A stretch of 64,000 nucleotides of DNA from Chryseobacterium sp. ISL-6 (GCF_018613715.1 NZ_JAGGPT010000002.1:62001-126000), one strand, 5' to 3'; shown: positions 43,464 through 52,916, counted from the first letter of the stretch. Numbers and translations are program-made. The notes: generated by a model from the sequence alone, not told the origin.

Positions 43464-44240
43464 TTAAAACTTAATTACAGATTTCATTCTTTCGTTTTCT
43501 TCCATTACCAATTCATCATCCACTAAGATTTTTCCTGAATGTTCATCAATAATAATTTTCTTTCTTTGAGCAATCTCCATTTGCTTTTGTGGTGGAATTG
43601 TAAAGAATGATCCTTTTGGAGCACCTCTTTCTAATCCTACAACTGCTAAACCATTTATAGAGTTTGTTCTGATTCTGTTATAAGAAGCTAGTAATCTCTC
43701 GTCAATTTTACCTGCATATTCTTTAGATTGTTCTATCAAATAATCTTCTTCTTTCTGAGTTTCAGAAACCAAACCTTCCAATTCTTCTTTCTTGAATTTT
43801 AAGTGGTTCTTCAAATCGTTGATTTTTAAATTTAGTTCGTCTACCGTCTCATTTTTATGAGTGATTTTAACACCAAATTCTTTAATTCTTTTCTCAGCAA
43901 GCTGGATTTCAAGATCTTGAAATTCAATCTCCTTACCTAAAGCTTCAAACTCTTTATTGTTTCTTACGTTATCTTGTTGAGACTTGTATTTATCAATTAA
44001 AGTTTTAGCATGGTTAATTACTTCATGCTTTGTTTTGATCTGATCGTCCTGATCTTTAATTTCTGCATGAAATTTTTCAGCTCTTTTTTCAAGCCCTTCA
44101 ATTTCGATTTCAAGATCTTCAACCTCAATTGGCAATTCTCCTCTTGTATTTCGGATTTCATCCAATCTTGAATCTATGATTTGTAAATCGTATAAAGCTC
44201 TTAATTTCTCTTCAACTGAAATATCGTTGGTTTTTGCCAT
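43464..44240 (-). CDS. Coiled-coil protein of the C4-type zinc-ribbon family, cysteine-free
   Basis: 258 residues. A long antiparallel coiled coil (about 8-190) is followed by the family's C-terminal element, here GAPKGSFFTIPPQKQMEIAQ and RKKIIIDEHSGKILV. In most relatives this element is a zinc ribbon with CxxC and CEHCGRIL; here all four cysteines are replaced and the whole protein contains none. The backbone residues IPPQ, RKKII and EH-G-ILV are kept. I recall the same loss in other Flavobacteriia, so it is probably a clade feature. Nucleic-acid or ribosome association is proposed for the family but unproven. It starts 2 nt after the Nif3-like gene. Confidence 0.85.
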   Translation of the reverse strand: MAKTNDISVEEKLRALYDLQIIDSRLDEIRNTRGELPIEVEDLEIEIEGLEKRAEKFHAEIKDQDDQIKTKHEVINHAKTLIDKYKSQQDNVRNNKEFEALGKEIEFQDLEIQLAEKRIKEFGVKITHKNETVDELNLKINDLKNHLKFKKEELEGLVSETQKEEDYLIEQSKEYAGKIDERLLASYNRIRTNSINGLAVVGLERGAPKGSFFTIPPQKQMEIAQRKKIIIDEHSGKILVDDELVMEENERMKSVIKF

Positions 44241-44242
44241 AT

Positions 44243-45340
44243 CTAAAGGAAATAATTTACTGGGTTTGTTTTTTCGTTGGATTTTGAGATTGCAAATGTA
44301 CTAAATTTTTGTGACAAAATTTCAAATAATTGTTGCACAACCCATTGTTCTGATTCATAATGACCTATATCACAAACCAACATTTTTGATTCTGCCAGAA
44401 AAAAGTCATGATATTTAACGTCTCCAGTGAGGTATGCATCGCATTTTTTAGATAAGGCAGATTTTATCCCACTCGCTCCGGAACCTCCTAAAACGCCTAC
44501 TCTTTTGACTTTCTTATCATTGAACCCGGAATGTCTTATCACTTCAAGGTTAAATTTCTCTTTTACAAATTGTAAAAAATCTTTCTGATCCATTTCTTCT
44601 TCAAATTCTCCATACATCCCTAATCCTGAATATTGATTTTCATTATCCAAACTATAAATCTGATAGGCAACTTCTTCATAGGGGTGTGAAGATTTCATAG
44701 CCGAAATAATCTGATTTTGCTTATAGCTTTCAAAAATGACCGAAATCATATTTTCATCTGCATTCTCCCGTACATCATGCTGTCCTGAATAAGGATTTGA
44801 TCCTGCGATGGGTCTGAAAGTACCATTACCTTTAATACTGAAACTGCATTCGTCATAAAATCCAATATTTCCGGCCCCTGCAGAAAAAAGAGATTCTTTC
44901 ATCTGCTCAGAATGATCTTTCGGGACAAAAACTGTAAGTTGTTTCAAACTATTCTTTTTAGGCTGAAGAATCTTTAGATCCTTTAATCCTAATTGATTAC
45001 ATATTCCTGCGTTTACACCAAAGAAATCATTGTCAAAAGCGGTATGAATTGCATAGATGGCAATCTTATTTTCAATTGCCTTTAAAACAACCCTTTCCAC
45101 ATAGTTTTTTCCGGTTAAAGATTTTAATCCTGAAAAAATAATAGGATGAAAACAAACAATAAGGTTCAAATTCTTTTCAATAGCTTCACCTATGACGTCC
45201 TCCAGAGCATCATGGCAAACCAGAATTCCATTTACCTCACGGTCAGGAAACCCACATAACAAACCTACATTGTCAAAATCTTCTGCCTGCTGTATTGGAA
45301 TGCGTTTTTCTATTTCTGAAATTACTTCACGAATTGTCAT
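44243..45340 (-). CDS. Nif3-like dinuclear metal centre protein (YqfO/GTP cyclohydrolase I type 2 family)
   Basis: 365 residues, the long bacterial form with an inserted central domain. The metal site segments are visible: CFHPIIFSGLKSL, AIHTAFDNDFFGVNAGI and, at the C-terminus, YLTGDVKYHDFFLAE with DIGHYESE. The central insert holds AKKxQLTVFVPKDH-like and HPYEEVAYQIY sequences, as in PII-like inserts of YqfO. The function of the family is unsettled. It shares a transcript with the cysteine-free coiled-coil gene, and lies head-to-head with the potassium channel gene. Confidence 0.93.
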   Translation of the reverse strand: MTIREVISEIEKRIPIQQAEDFDNVGLLCGFPDREVNGILVCHDALEDVIGEAIEKNLNLIVCFHPIIFSGLKSLTGKNYVERVVLKAIENKIAIYAIHTAFDNDFFGVNAGICNQLGLKDLKILQPKKNSLKQLTVFVPKDHSEQMKESLFSAGAGNIGFYDECSFSIKGNGTFRPIAGSNPYSGQHDVRENADENMISVIFESYKQNQIISAMKSSHPYEEVAYQIYSLDNENQYSGLGMYGEFEEEMDQKDFLQFVKEKFNLEVIRHSGFNDKKVKRVGVLGGSGASGIKSALSKKCDAYLTGDVKYHDFFLAESKMLVCDIGHYESEQWVVQQLFEILSQKFSTFAISKSNEKTNPVNYFL

Positions 45341-45348
45341 TTATTATG

Positions 45349-45356
45349 TATGTTTG
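45349..45356 (+). promoter_or_regulatory. Promoter box of the potassium channel gene
   Basis: TATGTTTG, a perfect TAnnTTTG match 45 nt before the ATG at 45402, in the 61-bp gap shared with the divergent Nif3-like gene. Confidence 0.55.
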
Positions 45357-45401
45357 CTACGAAAATAAGGATAATTTCTTAAATTTAAAAAAACTCCTAT
45401 T

Positions 45402-46229
45402 ATGGAAAGAGAACACAATCTTGTTCCTGAAGATACCCTATGGAAAAGATTTCTGTACCGTATTATTTACCGATCCGACACAAAACTGGGAAAACTCTTT
45501 GACATTGTCCTATTAGCATTAATTCTTGGGAGCACCCTTATTATCATGATGGAAAGTGTCCCACAATTAGATAAAAGATTTCATATTACTTTTATCATCC
45601 TGGAATGGATCATATCCTTGTTTTTCTCTGTTGAATACCTGATGCGAATTACAGTTGTCAAGAATAAAAAAAATTACATTTTCAGTTTCTTTGGCATTAT
45701 AGATTTCCTGGCTCTGGTTCCTTTTTACCTAAGTTTTTTCTTTCCAATCACAAAGTATTTCCTGATATTCAGAATGCTGAGAATGTTGAGGGTTTTCAGA
45801 ATTTTCAATTTACTGGATTTTATGAATGACGGTTATCTCATCGTACGGGCACTCAAAAACAGTTCAAGAAAAATTTATATCTTTCTCTTATTCTTAATTA
45901 TTTTCTCAGTAATCGTAGGCTCTCTGATGTTTATGGTAGAAGGTGGAAGACAAGGCTTTGAAACGATCCCACAATCTATCTATTGGGCTGTTGTTACCGT
46001 AACCACAGTTGGCTATGGTGATGTATCTCCTATTACGCCAATGGGAAAATTTTTTGCAGTTATACTGATGCTCGCTGGTTATTCTATTATTGCTGTTCCT
46101 ACGGGAATCGTGACAGCAGAAATGCGAAATAAAAGACAAAATCTTGAAATGATCTGTGATCGGTGTGGAAATGAAGATATTGATGATGATGCAAGGTATT
46201 GCAAACAATGTGGCAAGAAATTAGCTTAA
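45402..46229 (+). CDS. Six-helix potassium channel with a C-terminal zinc ribbon
   Basis: 275 residues. Six membrane segments in the voltage-gated layout. S4 carries arginines every third residue (Arg124, 127, 130, 133 in RMLRMLRVFRIF), and the selectivity filter is TTVGYGD (201-207), giving K+ selectivity. After S6 the C-terminus holds a small zinc ribbon, CDRCG and CKQCGKKLA, with Cys252, 255, 267 and 270. A zinc-ribbon tail is unusual compared with the classical Kv tetramerisation domain and may serve assembly or sensing. The following 52-residue membrane gene is 43 nt downstream and probably in the same transcript. Confidence 0.92.
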   Translation: MEREHNLVPEDTLWKRFLYRIIYRSDTKLGKLFDIVLLALILGSTLIIMMESVPQLDKRFHITFIILEWIISLFFSVEYLMRITVVKNKKNYIFSFFGIIDFLALVPFYLSFFFPITKYFLIFRMLRMLRVFRIFNLLDFMNDGYLIVRALKNSSRKIYIFLLFLIIFSVIVGSLMFMVEGGRQGFETIPQSIYWAVVTVTTVGYGDVSPITPMGKFFAVILMLAGYSIIAVPTGIVTAEMRNKRQNLEMICDRCGNEDIDDDARYCKQCGKKLA

Positions 46230-46272
46230 TATTAATTATCAAACTAATCTATTAACCCAATATCACAATATC

Positions 46273-46431
46273 ATGGAACCACAAAAGAAAAATAAGCCAA
46301 ACAGTTTAGTAATTATCCTTTTCGCCTTAGTTGCTTTAATGATCATCATTTATTTTATATTAGTGATGTTTTTTCCGACCATTTTCGAACATATGAGTAC
46401 AGGAGATATACAGCCTGTCCCTGCTAAATAA
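46273..46431 (+). CDS. 52-residue single-helix membrane protein
   Basis: A small open frame, MEPQKKNKPNSLVIILF at the start, followed by one strong hydrophobic helix (SLVIILFALVALMIIIYFIL and VMFF) and a short polar tail ending QPVPAK. The basic N-terminus suggests it stays inside the cell. It lies 43 nt after the potassium channel gene and 15 nt before the terminator at 46446, so it is probably co-transcribed with it. A channel accessory peptide is possible, but the sequence shows only the layout. No family known to me. Confidence 0.65.
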   Translation: MEPQKKNKPNSLVIILFALVALMIIIYFILVMFFPTIFEHMSTGDIQPVPAK

Positions 46432-46445
46432 TGAAATCTATAAAT

Positions 46446-46474
46446 AAAAAAGGTGGCCACTGGCCACCTTTTTT
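46446..46474. terminator. Bidirectional terminator after the channel and T9SS genes
   Basis: Stem aaaaaaggtggc with gccacctttttt around a short loop. It serves the potassium channel transcript (+) and the adhesin-like gene ending at 46494 (-). Confidence 0.85.
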
Positions 46475-46493
46475 ATTTATACGTGAATCAAAA

Positions 46494-48476
46494 TTATTTT
46501 TTGATCACTTTTACTGTTTGTTTAGAACCGTTTTTCATAGTCATTGTCACCAAATACAATCCTGATTGAATACCGTTCAAATGAATTACAGAATCGGGGT
46601 TATCTATAGTCTTCACTACTCTTCCAGCAAAGTCAGAAACCATAACTGACTTAACATTTTCACTATCTGAAATATTTAAAACATCAGTAAATGGATTTGG
46701 ATAAACTCCATTACCTTTTGTAACTGGTATAACCTTAGAAGCTCCCAAAGCATTTTTGTCAGACTGAGAAGTTCCTTTGCTTATATCAATAGTGAATGTG
46801 CCTTCCAATTCATCTGTAAATTGGCTATAATGCCCCACATTAATATAATAAGTAGTTCCCGGTACTGTTGCTACCGATATATATTCTGATTCTCCCGAAG
46901 CCATACTGTCCACAGTACCTTCACATGATAAATTACCACAAGTACCACTGTAAACGTCTACCTGAGGATCAAAATCACTACCTGGCGGCATACTAACAGC
47001 AATATTAAATATGTCCCCATCACCTACAAATGTAAACCATGTTCCATCGTTCATTCCGTTATCACATGCAGTAATAAATCCAGCATTATTAGTAGCTCCT
47101 CCCCCATCAGACTGCACATAATTATAAGGAAAAGCAGAAGCAACTAACGCTCCGGAACATTCATCGTTTACCGGTGGTGGTGGAATACTTCCAACACAGA
47201 TATCAAAACTTTGATTACTACCCGTATCATAATAACTGTATACTCTTACATAATAAGTCTGGCCTATTGTAAGTCCGGAAACTATAGATGAAGTAGCATC
47301 TGAACACAGAACACTGGACAAGACACCACACGTTCCGCTAAGAACCTGAAAATAGATATCATCATCGTCAAATGTACCAATAGAGGTCACATTCAAAAGG
47401 GAAATTTTATGACTTGTCTTTGTCGCTACAAATTTAAACCAAACATCATCATCAGGATCACCGTAACATGGAGCTGCAGTTAATCCTGAAGGTGTGGCTC
47501 CTAATGTATAACCGGAGGTTACAACACCACAATCCAGATCAGAATTCACTGTTAGGGTCTTCGCTCCTATACAATTATCATTTATCGGTAATGGTGGTGC
47601 AGATTTAAATGTAATTTCAGAACAGCCTGATGATTCACCGGCAGCTGCTACAGAAACTACTCGTAAATAATACATGGTATCAGGACTTAGTAAAGTAGGC
47701 AGAGCAAAGCTACCACTTGTTACAGACTGCTGATTAACAATATCAGTTCCTCCTGGTGTTGTTCCTATGGACACTTTATACCCTGTAGCTCCGGCAACGG
47801 CATTCCAGATAATGGTCGGTAATAATGGAACAAAAACTGTATTATTCGTTGGATAAACAATTAAAGGACAAGCCGGAATTGGTTTTTTTGTTAATCCATT
47901 AATGGTAATCACCGATTTATATGAAGCTAAATTTCCTATAGGAGGGAAAGAAGGATTCGGATTAGTCCCATCATTTCTAAAATAAAGAGTTGAATTAGGT
48001 GCTGAAGGATATACATTCATCACCTCATCGCTATTATCATCATAGTCCTGAGAATTTTCATCAACAGCTACAACTAAATTATCAATATTATTATAAGGAA
48101 ACGGAGTAGGAAAAGTTACTGTTACCACTCCATTAATATTTGTTACAGTTCCCGCATACACCTGTGTAAGTTGCGAAACTGGTAACCAATCCGAATCAGA
48201 AACAAAACTCGATTTTGTTGTATGGCCTAAATATACTACCCAATCTAACGAATTTACAATAGGTTTCGTAGGATCCAGATAGAATGAAAGCCCGGTAATA
48301 TTCCCAGCTGCATCAGCATTAATTTCCTGTTTTGAAAAAATCTGCTGTACATAAGAGTACCCGTAATAGGTACTTATTGGAGCTGCTCCAACATCAATAC
48401 TTCCCATACCCAAATTGATCTGGGCGTTTAAAGCCATGCTTATCATCAATAAGCATGAGAGTAAAATTTTTTTCAT
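46494..48476 (-). CDS. Adhesin-like protein with FnIII/PPC-type modules and T9SS type A signal (copy A)
   Basis: 660 residues. Signal peptide MKKILLSCLLMISMALNAQ. The N-terminal domain (INLGMGSIDVGAAP, YVQQIFSKQEINADAAGNIT) is of the kind found at the start of many T9SS proteins. One FnIII module follows (TIIWNAVAGATGYKVSIGTT, MYYLRVVSVAAAGESSGCSE), then two PPC-like modules (NDNCIGAKTLTVN and NDECSGALVASAF). The T9SS type A domain is GVYPNPFTDVLNISDSENVK ... GLYLVTMTMKNGS ... TVKVIKK. Closest to copy B at 48591. Confidence 0.9.
   Translation of the reverse strand: MKKILLSCLLMISMALNAQINLGMGSIDVGAAPISTYYGYSYVQQIFSKQEINADAAGNITGLSFYLDPTKPIVNSLDWVVYLGHTTKSSFVSDSDWLPVSQLTQVYAGTVTNINGVVTVTFPTPFPYNNIDNLVVAVDENSQDYDDNSDEVMNVYPSAPNSTLYFRNDGTNPNPSFPPIGNLASYKSVITINGLTKKPIPACPLIVYPTNNTVFVPLLPTIIWNAVAGATGYKVSIGTTPGGTDIVNQQSVTSGSFALPTLLSPDTMYYLRVVSVAAAGESSGCSEITFKSAPPLPINDNCIGAKTLTVNSDLDCGVVTSGYTLGATPSGLTAAPCYGDPDDDVWFKFVATKTSHKISLLNVTSIGTFDDDDIYFQVLSGTCGVLSSVLCSDATSSIVSGLTIGQTYYVRVYSYYDTGSNQSFDICVGSIPPPPVNDECSGALVASAFPYNYVQSDGGGATNNAGFITACDNGMNDGTWFTFVGDGDIFNIAVSMPPGSDFDPQVDVYSGTCGNLSCEGTVDSMASGESEYISVATVPGTTYYINVGHYSQFTDELEGTFTIDISKGTSQSDKNALGASKVIPVTKGNGVYPNPFTDVLNISDSENVKSVMVSDFAGRVVKTIDNPDSVIHLNGIQSGLYLVTMTMKNGSKQTVKVIKK
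47141..47219. repeat. Near-identical DNA segment shared with copy B (first member)
   Basis: 79 bp that match 49217-49295 with only a couple of differences, far above the surrounding similarity. Suggests recent duplication or gene conversion between copies A and B. Confidence 0.75.
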
Positions 48477-48538
48477 GAATTAAAGTTTTTGTTATTTAGA
48501 CACTAATTTACCAATAAAACAGCATATAAATAAAAAAA

Positions 48539-48564
48539 ATGACAGCTAAAAACTTAGCTGCCAT
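48539..48564 (-). terminator. Terminator of adhesin-like copy B
   Basis: Stem atgacagctaa with ttagctgccat around a short loop; one G-U pair on the minus strand. The same sequence, without the mismatch, ends copy C. Confidence 0.8.
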
Positions 48565-48590
48565 CATTATTTACAAGTTAATTTTTTATT

Positions 48591-50555
48591 TTATTTTTTG
48601 ATTACTTTAACTGTCTGTTTAGTACCATCTTTCATGGTCATTGTTACTAAATACATTCCAGATTTAATATCATTCAGATGAAGTACAGAACCAGGATTAT
48701 CAATAGTTTTCACCAATCTTCCTGAAAAATCAGAAATTGTTATTGTTTTAACTTTAGCAATATCCGATATATTTAAGACATCATTAAATGGATTTGGATA
48801 AACTTTCAGACCATTTTTATTTCCTGATACCTCAGAAGTTCCTAAATTATTTTTACTAATAGTGATCGTAAATGCACCCTCAAGATTATCTGTAAATCCA
48901 CTGAAATTACCAATATTTACATAATAAGTATTTCCTGACAGTGTAGGTATTGATATGGTCTCTGATTCTCCTGAACCCGTATCATCAACGGTGTCCTCAC
49001 ATGATAGGCTTCCACAAGTACCACTATAGACACCTATTTGTGAATCAAAATCACTATTTGCCGGCATGGTAACTGTAATATCAAAAACTCCTCCATCGCC
49101 TACAAATGTAAACCATGTTCCATCATTCATTGTATTAGAACAAGCATTAACAAAACCGCCGTTATTCGTAGCACCACCTCCATCAGCTTGTACATAGGTA
49201 TAAGGGAAAGTAGAAGCAACTAACGCTCCGGAACATTCATCGTTCACTGGTGGTGGTGGAATACTTCCAACACAGATATCAAAACTTTGATTACTTCCTG
49301 CATCAGAATAACTATATACTCTTACGTAATAAGTCTCACCTGCAGTAAGTCCTGAAACTACAGAAGAAGTCGCATCTGAACATAAAATACTTGATAAAGT
49401 ACCACATACTCCGCTAAATACCTGAAAATAAGTATCAGTATCATCAACTGTTCCAATTGAGGCCACATTCAAAAGAGAAATTTTATGAGTTGTACCGGTC
49501 GCTACAAATTTAAACCAAACATCATCATCCGGTTCACCATAACACGGATCAGGAATTAATCCTGAGTCGGTGGCTCCTAATGTATAACCAGAGGTTACAG
49601 TACCACAATTTAGATCAGGGTTTACCGTTAAAGTAATTGCTGCTGCACAGTCATCATTTGTAGGTAATGGTGGTGCAGATGTAAACGCAATTTCAGAACA
49701 GCCTGATGATTCACCGGCAGCTGCTACAGACACCACTCGTAAATAATACATTGTATTAGGAGTTAATGCAGTGGGCGGAGCAAAGCTGTTGGTTGTTACA
49801 GATTGTTGATTAACTACATCAGTTCCTCCTGGTGTTGTACCTATTGACACTTTATAGCTAGTGGCTCCCGAAGTGGCATTCCAGGTAATTGTTGGCGATA
49901 GTGGAACAAATGTCGCGTTGTTCATTGGATAAGTAATCAATGGACAAGCTGGAATTGCACTCATCGTTAATCCGGTAATAGTTATCACCGACTTATATCC
50001 TTCTAAATTTCCTGCCGGAGGAGTAGTCGGATCTGGATTAGTACTATCATTTTTATAAAAAAGTAGAGAATTAGGGGCTGAAGGATATACATACATCGCC
50101 TCATCATTATCATTATCATCATAACCTGCAGAGTTCTCTTCGGCAGCTATCACTAAATTATCTACATTATTATACGGAAATGGTGTCGCAAAAGTAATTT
50201 CTACCACTCCGTTTGCATTGGTAATCGTTCCCGCATAAACCTGTGTGAGCTGAGCAACAGGAATCCAATCTGTATCAGAAATAAAATTCGTCTTTGTAGT
50301 ATGTCCCAAATACACTACCCAATCTGATGAGTTTGCCAAAGACATCGTTGGGTCCAGATAAAATTTAAGACCGGTGATATTTCCGGCAGCATTTGCGTTG
50401 ATTTCCTGTTTAGGGTAAATCTGTTGTACATAAGAGTATCCGTAATAGGTACTTATTGGAGCAACTCCAACATCAGTACTTCCTGTACCCAAATCAATCT
50501 GGGCGCTTAAGGCCATGCTTACAAAGAAAAAGCATGAAAGTAAAAATTTTGTCAT
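48591..50555 (-). CDS. Adhesin-like protein with FnIII/PPC-type modules and T9SS type A signal (copy B)
   Basis: 654 residues with the same layout as copy A: signal peptide MTKFLLSCFFFVSMALSAQ, N-terminal domain (IDLGTGSTDVGVAP), FnIII module (TITWNATSGATSYKVSIGTT), two PPC-like modules (NDDCAAAITLTVN and NDECSGALVASTF) and a T9SS type A domain (KVYPNPFNDVLNISDIAKVK ... GMYLVTMTMKDGT). Long stretches are almost the same as copy A at DNA level. Both genes have a variant promoter-like sequence TAAATTAGT upstream. Confidence 0.9.
   Translation of the reverse strand: MTKFLLSCFFFVSMALSAQIDLGTGSTDVGVAPISTYYGYSYVQQIYPKQEINANAAGNITGLKFYLDPTMSLANSSDWVVYLGHTTKTNFISDTDWIPVAQLTQVYAGTITNANGVVEITFATPFPYNNVDNLVIAAEENSAGYDDNDNDEAMYVYPSAPNSLLFYKNDSTNPDPTTPPAGNLEGYKSVITITGLTMSAIPACPLITYPMNNATFVPLSPTITWNATSGATSYKVSIGTTPGGTDVVNQQSVTTNSFAPPTALTPNTMYYLRVVSVAAAGESSGCSEIAFTSAPPLPTNDDCAAAITLTVNPDLNCGTVTSGYTLGATDSGLIPDPCYGEPDDDVWFKFVATGTTHKISLLNVASIGTVDDTDTYFQVFSGVCGTLSSILCSDATSSVVSGLTAGETYYVRVYSYSDAGSNQSFDICVGSIPPPPVNDECSGALVASTFPYTYVQADGGGATNNGGFVNACSNTMNDGTWFTFVGDGGVFDITVTMPANSDFDSQIGVYSGTCGSLSCEDTVDDTGSGESETISIPTLSGNTYYVNIGNFSGFTDNLEGAFTITISKNNLGTSEVSGNKNGLKVYPNPFNDVLNISDIAKVKTITISDFSGRLVKTIDNPGSVLHLNDIKSGMYLVTMTMKDGTKQTVKVIKK
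49217..49295. repeat. Near-identical DNA segment shared with copy A (second member)
   Basis: Counterpart of 47141-47219, covering the end of the first and start of the second PPC-like module. Confidence 0.75.
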
Positions 50556-50618
50556 AAATTCAAGTATATAGTGTTTAAGGAACTAATTTACTAATAAAAT
50601 AACAAATACAATACAAAA

Positions 50619-50644
50619 ATGGCAGCTAATATTTTAGCTGCCAT
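50619..50644 (-). terminator. Terminator of adhesin-like copy C
   Basis: Perfect 11-bp stem atggcagctaa (50619-50629) with ttagctgccat (50634-50644), loop tatt. The terminator of copy B has nearly the same sequence. Confidence 0.85.
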
Positions 50645-50669
50645 CATTATTTATAAATTAAATCGAATT

Positions 50670-52916
50670 TTATTTTTTGATTGTTTTAATCGTTTGTTTA
50701 GAACCATCTTTCATTTCAAGTGTTACCAGATACATTCCTGATTTTAACTCTCCTAACTGAAGGGTTGAACTTGGATTAATGACTGTTTTCACCAATCTTC
50801 CTGCAACATCTGAAACTGAAATAGATTTCACTTTAGATACATCAGAAATATTCAATACATCAGCAAATGGGTTCGGATAAACTTTAAGATTATTCTTATT
50901 ATTAGAAACCTCATTAGTTCCTAATAAAGAAGCATCATAAGCAGAAATCTTAAACTCCCCATCAGTTCCTGTACCTGAAGAATATCTCCAAACACTTACC
51001 AACAATGTTGCTCCTGGAGTTTGACCAGTTAATGAAACAAACGAGAAGTTACCATCTGCTGAAGAATCATCATCACAAGAAACATTTGTTAATGAACCAC
51101 ATGTACCGCTAAATACATTTATAACTGAATCACTAAAGGTAGAGCCTGCAACTGAATTGGTTTCAATCTTCAATGTTCCAGAAGCCGGAACCACTACAGA
51201 GTACCATACATTGTTTGTTGCACTTGTTTGGCAAGATTGAGCTGTACCATCTGCTGTTGCACCAACGTTTGTAGTTGTAATAAAATTAGTATCAAATGTA
51301 CCTCCTACTGTTAAAGGTATAGGATTAGCACAGTTATCATTTGATGGCGGTGGCGGAGGTGTTCCAACACAGATATTGAAACTAGCATTATATCCAGATC
51401 CTGAATAAGTATACACTCTCACATAATAAGTCTCACCTGCCGTTAAACCACTTACAGTAGCTGAATTAGGATCAGAACATAAAACACTTGTCTGAGAACC
51501 ACACACACCACTTAATACCTGGAAATACATATCTGTGGTTGACGTTGTACCTGTTGAAACAACATCAGAAAGTTTAACAACATGTACAGGACCACTAGCA
51601 ACGAAGCTAAACCAAACATCATCATCAGGATTTCCGTTACAAGGTGTTGCCGCCATAGATAGAGAAGCCCCCAATGTCTTACCTGCCGTAACAACGCCAC
51701 ATGCTAAATCAGCATTCACAGTTAATACAGTTGCATTTCCACAGTTATCATTAATTGGCGGAGCAACTGAAGTAGTCGTAAATGATCTTTCAGTACAAGT
51801 TCCTGAATTTGTAACTGCATTATAAGAAGTAATTGTATAATAATATACCGTTGATGGATTTAAAGAGGTAAGCATTGTATACGAAGTAACATTACCTAAA
51901 TCTGTATTGTTTAAAATATCCGTACCTCCAGATGTAGTTCCCAGTGTAATTTTATACCCGGTAGCTCCAGTAACAGAACTCCAAGCAAAAGTAGGTATGG
52001 TTGAAACTCCGGTTGCAGTACCAGGAGGCGAGCTAACACTTGGACAAGGCATTGTTATCGTCGTAAATGAATTTCCAGTACAACCCGTTGCAGACCCTAT
52101 ACTATTCTTAGGTATTATGGTTACATAATACTGGGTAGAATAAGCCAAAGGTGTTGCAGAAGGCATCGTGTATGAAGTAACACTTCCTACATCAAGTCCG
52201 TTGATGATATCAGTTCCTCCAGCAGTAGTTCCTACATTCAGGGTGTAGCTTGTTGCACCCCCAGCTACTGCCCAAGTTATAGTAGGCGTTATAGAAATTC
52301 CCGTCGCAGCATTTGCAGGAGCAGAAATTGTAGTACATACAGGAGCACTTGTTACAGTTTGTGACAATTGAACATCATCAAAACCCATATAAAAATCTCC
52401 GGTAGCCGTACTTGTGCTTTTAAGTCTCAGCTTAAAACTGGCTCCGGTTGGAATTGTTCCCGCAGGGATTATTCCTGAAACGGCAGTACAAGGTATTGGA
52501 GTGCCATTTGGACTGTCTAATGTTACAGTACTAAGCAAATCAACCCAATTCGTACCGCCATCCACAGAATAATCTGCAGCAACGCTTCCGCTGATTGGAC
52601 CTGTGCTTCCATAACCTGTTGCAAGGTATTTAAAAGAATAAGTAAGAGCTGTTGCATTAGAAGCAGTAGAAGTATATGTTACATTCCAACCTGTATAAGT
52701 TGTCCCGTAAATATTTTTATATACCGCTTTACTACCAGCACAAGGCGTTCCCGCGCTTGTTCCATATCCACTGGGTGAACTAGTTGACCCTGTTCCGGTC
52801 GTACTGCTTGTCCATCCCGAAGGTAAGCTTGACCCCTCAAAGCTTTCATTGACTAAAATTTGTGCTGATGCCCCGATACCGAGAGCTAACATACACGATA
52901 GTAGAAGTTTTTTCAT
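50670..52916 (-). CDS. Adhesin-like protein with MAM-like N-terminus, FnIII/PPC modules and T9SS type A signal (copy C)
   Basis: 748 residues from the ATG at 52916 (MKKLLLSCMLALGIGASAQ); a longer frame adds 16 residues ahead of the signal peptide. The N-terminal domain is a jelly-roll or cleaved-adhesin type (VNESFEGSSLPSGWTSS, AADYSVDGGTNWVDLLS, MGFDDVQL) and differs from copies A and B. Two FnIII modules follow (PTITWAVAGGATSYTLNVGT and PTFAWSSVTGATGYKITLGT), then two PPC-like modules and a T9SS type A domain (KVYPNPFADVLNISDVSKVK ... GMYLVTLEMKDGS ... TIKTIKK). The common C-terminal half with a new N-terminus suggests domain exchange after duplication. Confidence 0.9.
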   Translation of the reverse strand: MKKLLLSCMLALGIGASAQILVNESFEGSSLPSGWTSSTTGTGSTSSPSGYGTSAGTPCAGSKAVYKNIYGTTYTGWNVTYTSTASNATALTYSFKYLATGYGSTGPISGSVAADYSVDGGTNWVDLLSTVTLDSPNGTPIPCTAVSGIIPAGTIPTGASFKLRLKSTSTATGDFYMGFDDVQLSQTVTSAPVCTTISAPANAATGISITPTITWAVAGGATSYTLNVGTTAGGTDIINGLDVGSVTSYTMPSATPLAYSTQYYVTIIPKNSIGSATGCTGNSFTTITMPCPSVSSPPGTATGVSTIPTFAWSSVTGATGYKITLGTTSGGTDILNNTDLGNVTSYTMLTSLNPSTVYYYTITSYNAVTNSGTCTERSFTTTSVAPPINDNCGNATVLTVNADLACGVVTAGKTLGASLSMAATPCNGNPDDDVWFSFVASGPVHVVKLSDVVSTGTTSTTDMYFQVLSGVCGSQTSVLCSDPNSATVSGLTAGETYYVRVYTYSGSGYNASFNICVGTPPPPPSNDNCANPIPLTVGGTFDTNFITTTNVGATADGTAQSCQTSATNNVWYSVVVPASGTLKIETNSVAGSTFSDSVINVFSGTCGSLTNVSCDDDSSADGNFSFVSLTGQTPGATLLVSVWRYSSGTGTDGEFKISAYDASLLGTNEVSNNKNNLKVYPNPFADVLNISDVSKVKSISVSDVAGRLVKTVINPSSTLQLGELKSGMYLVTLEMKDGSKQTIKTIKK

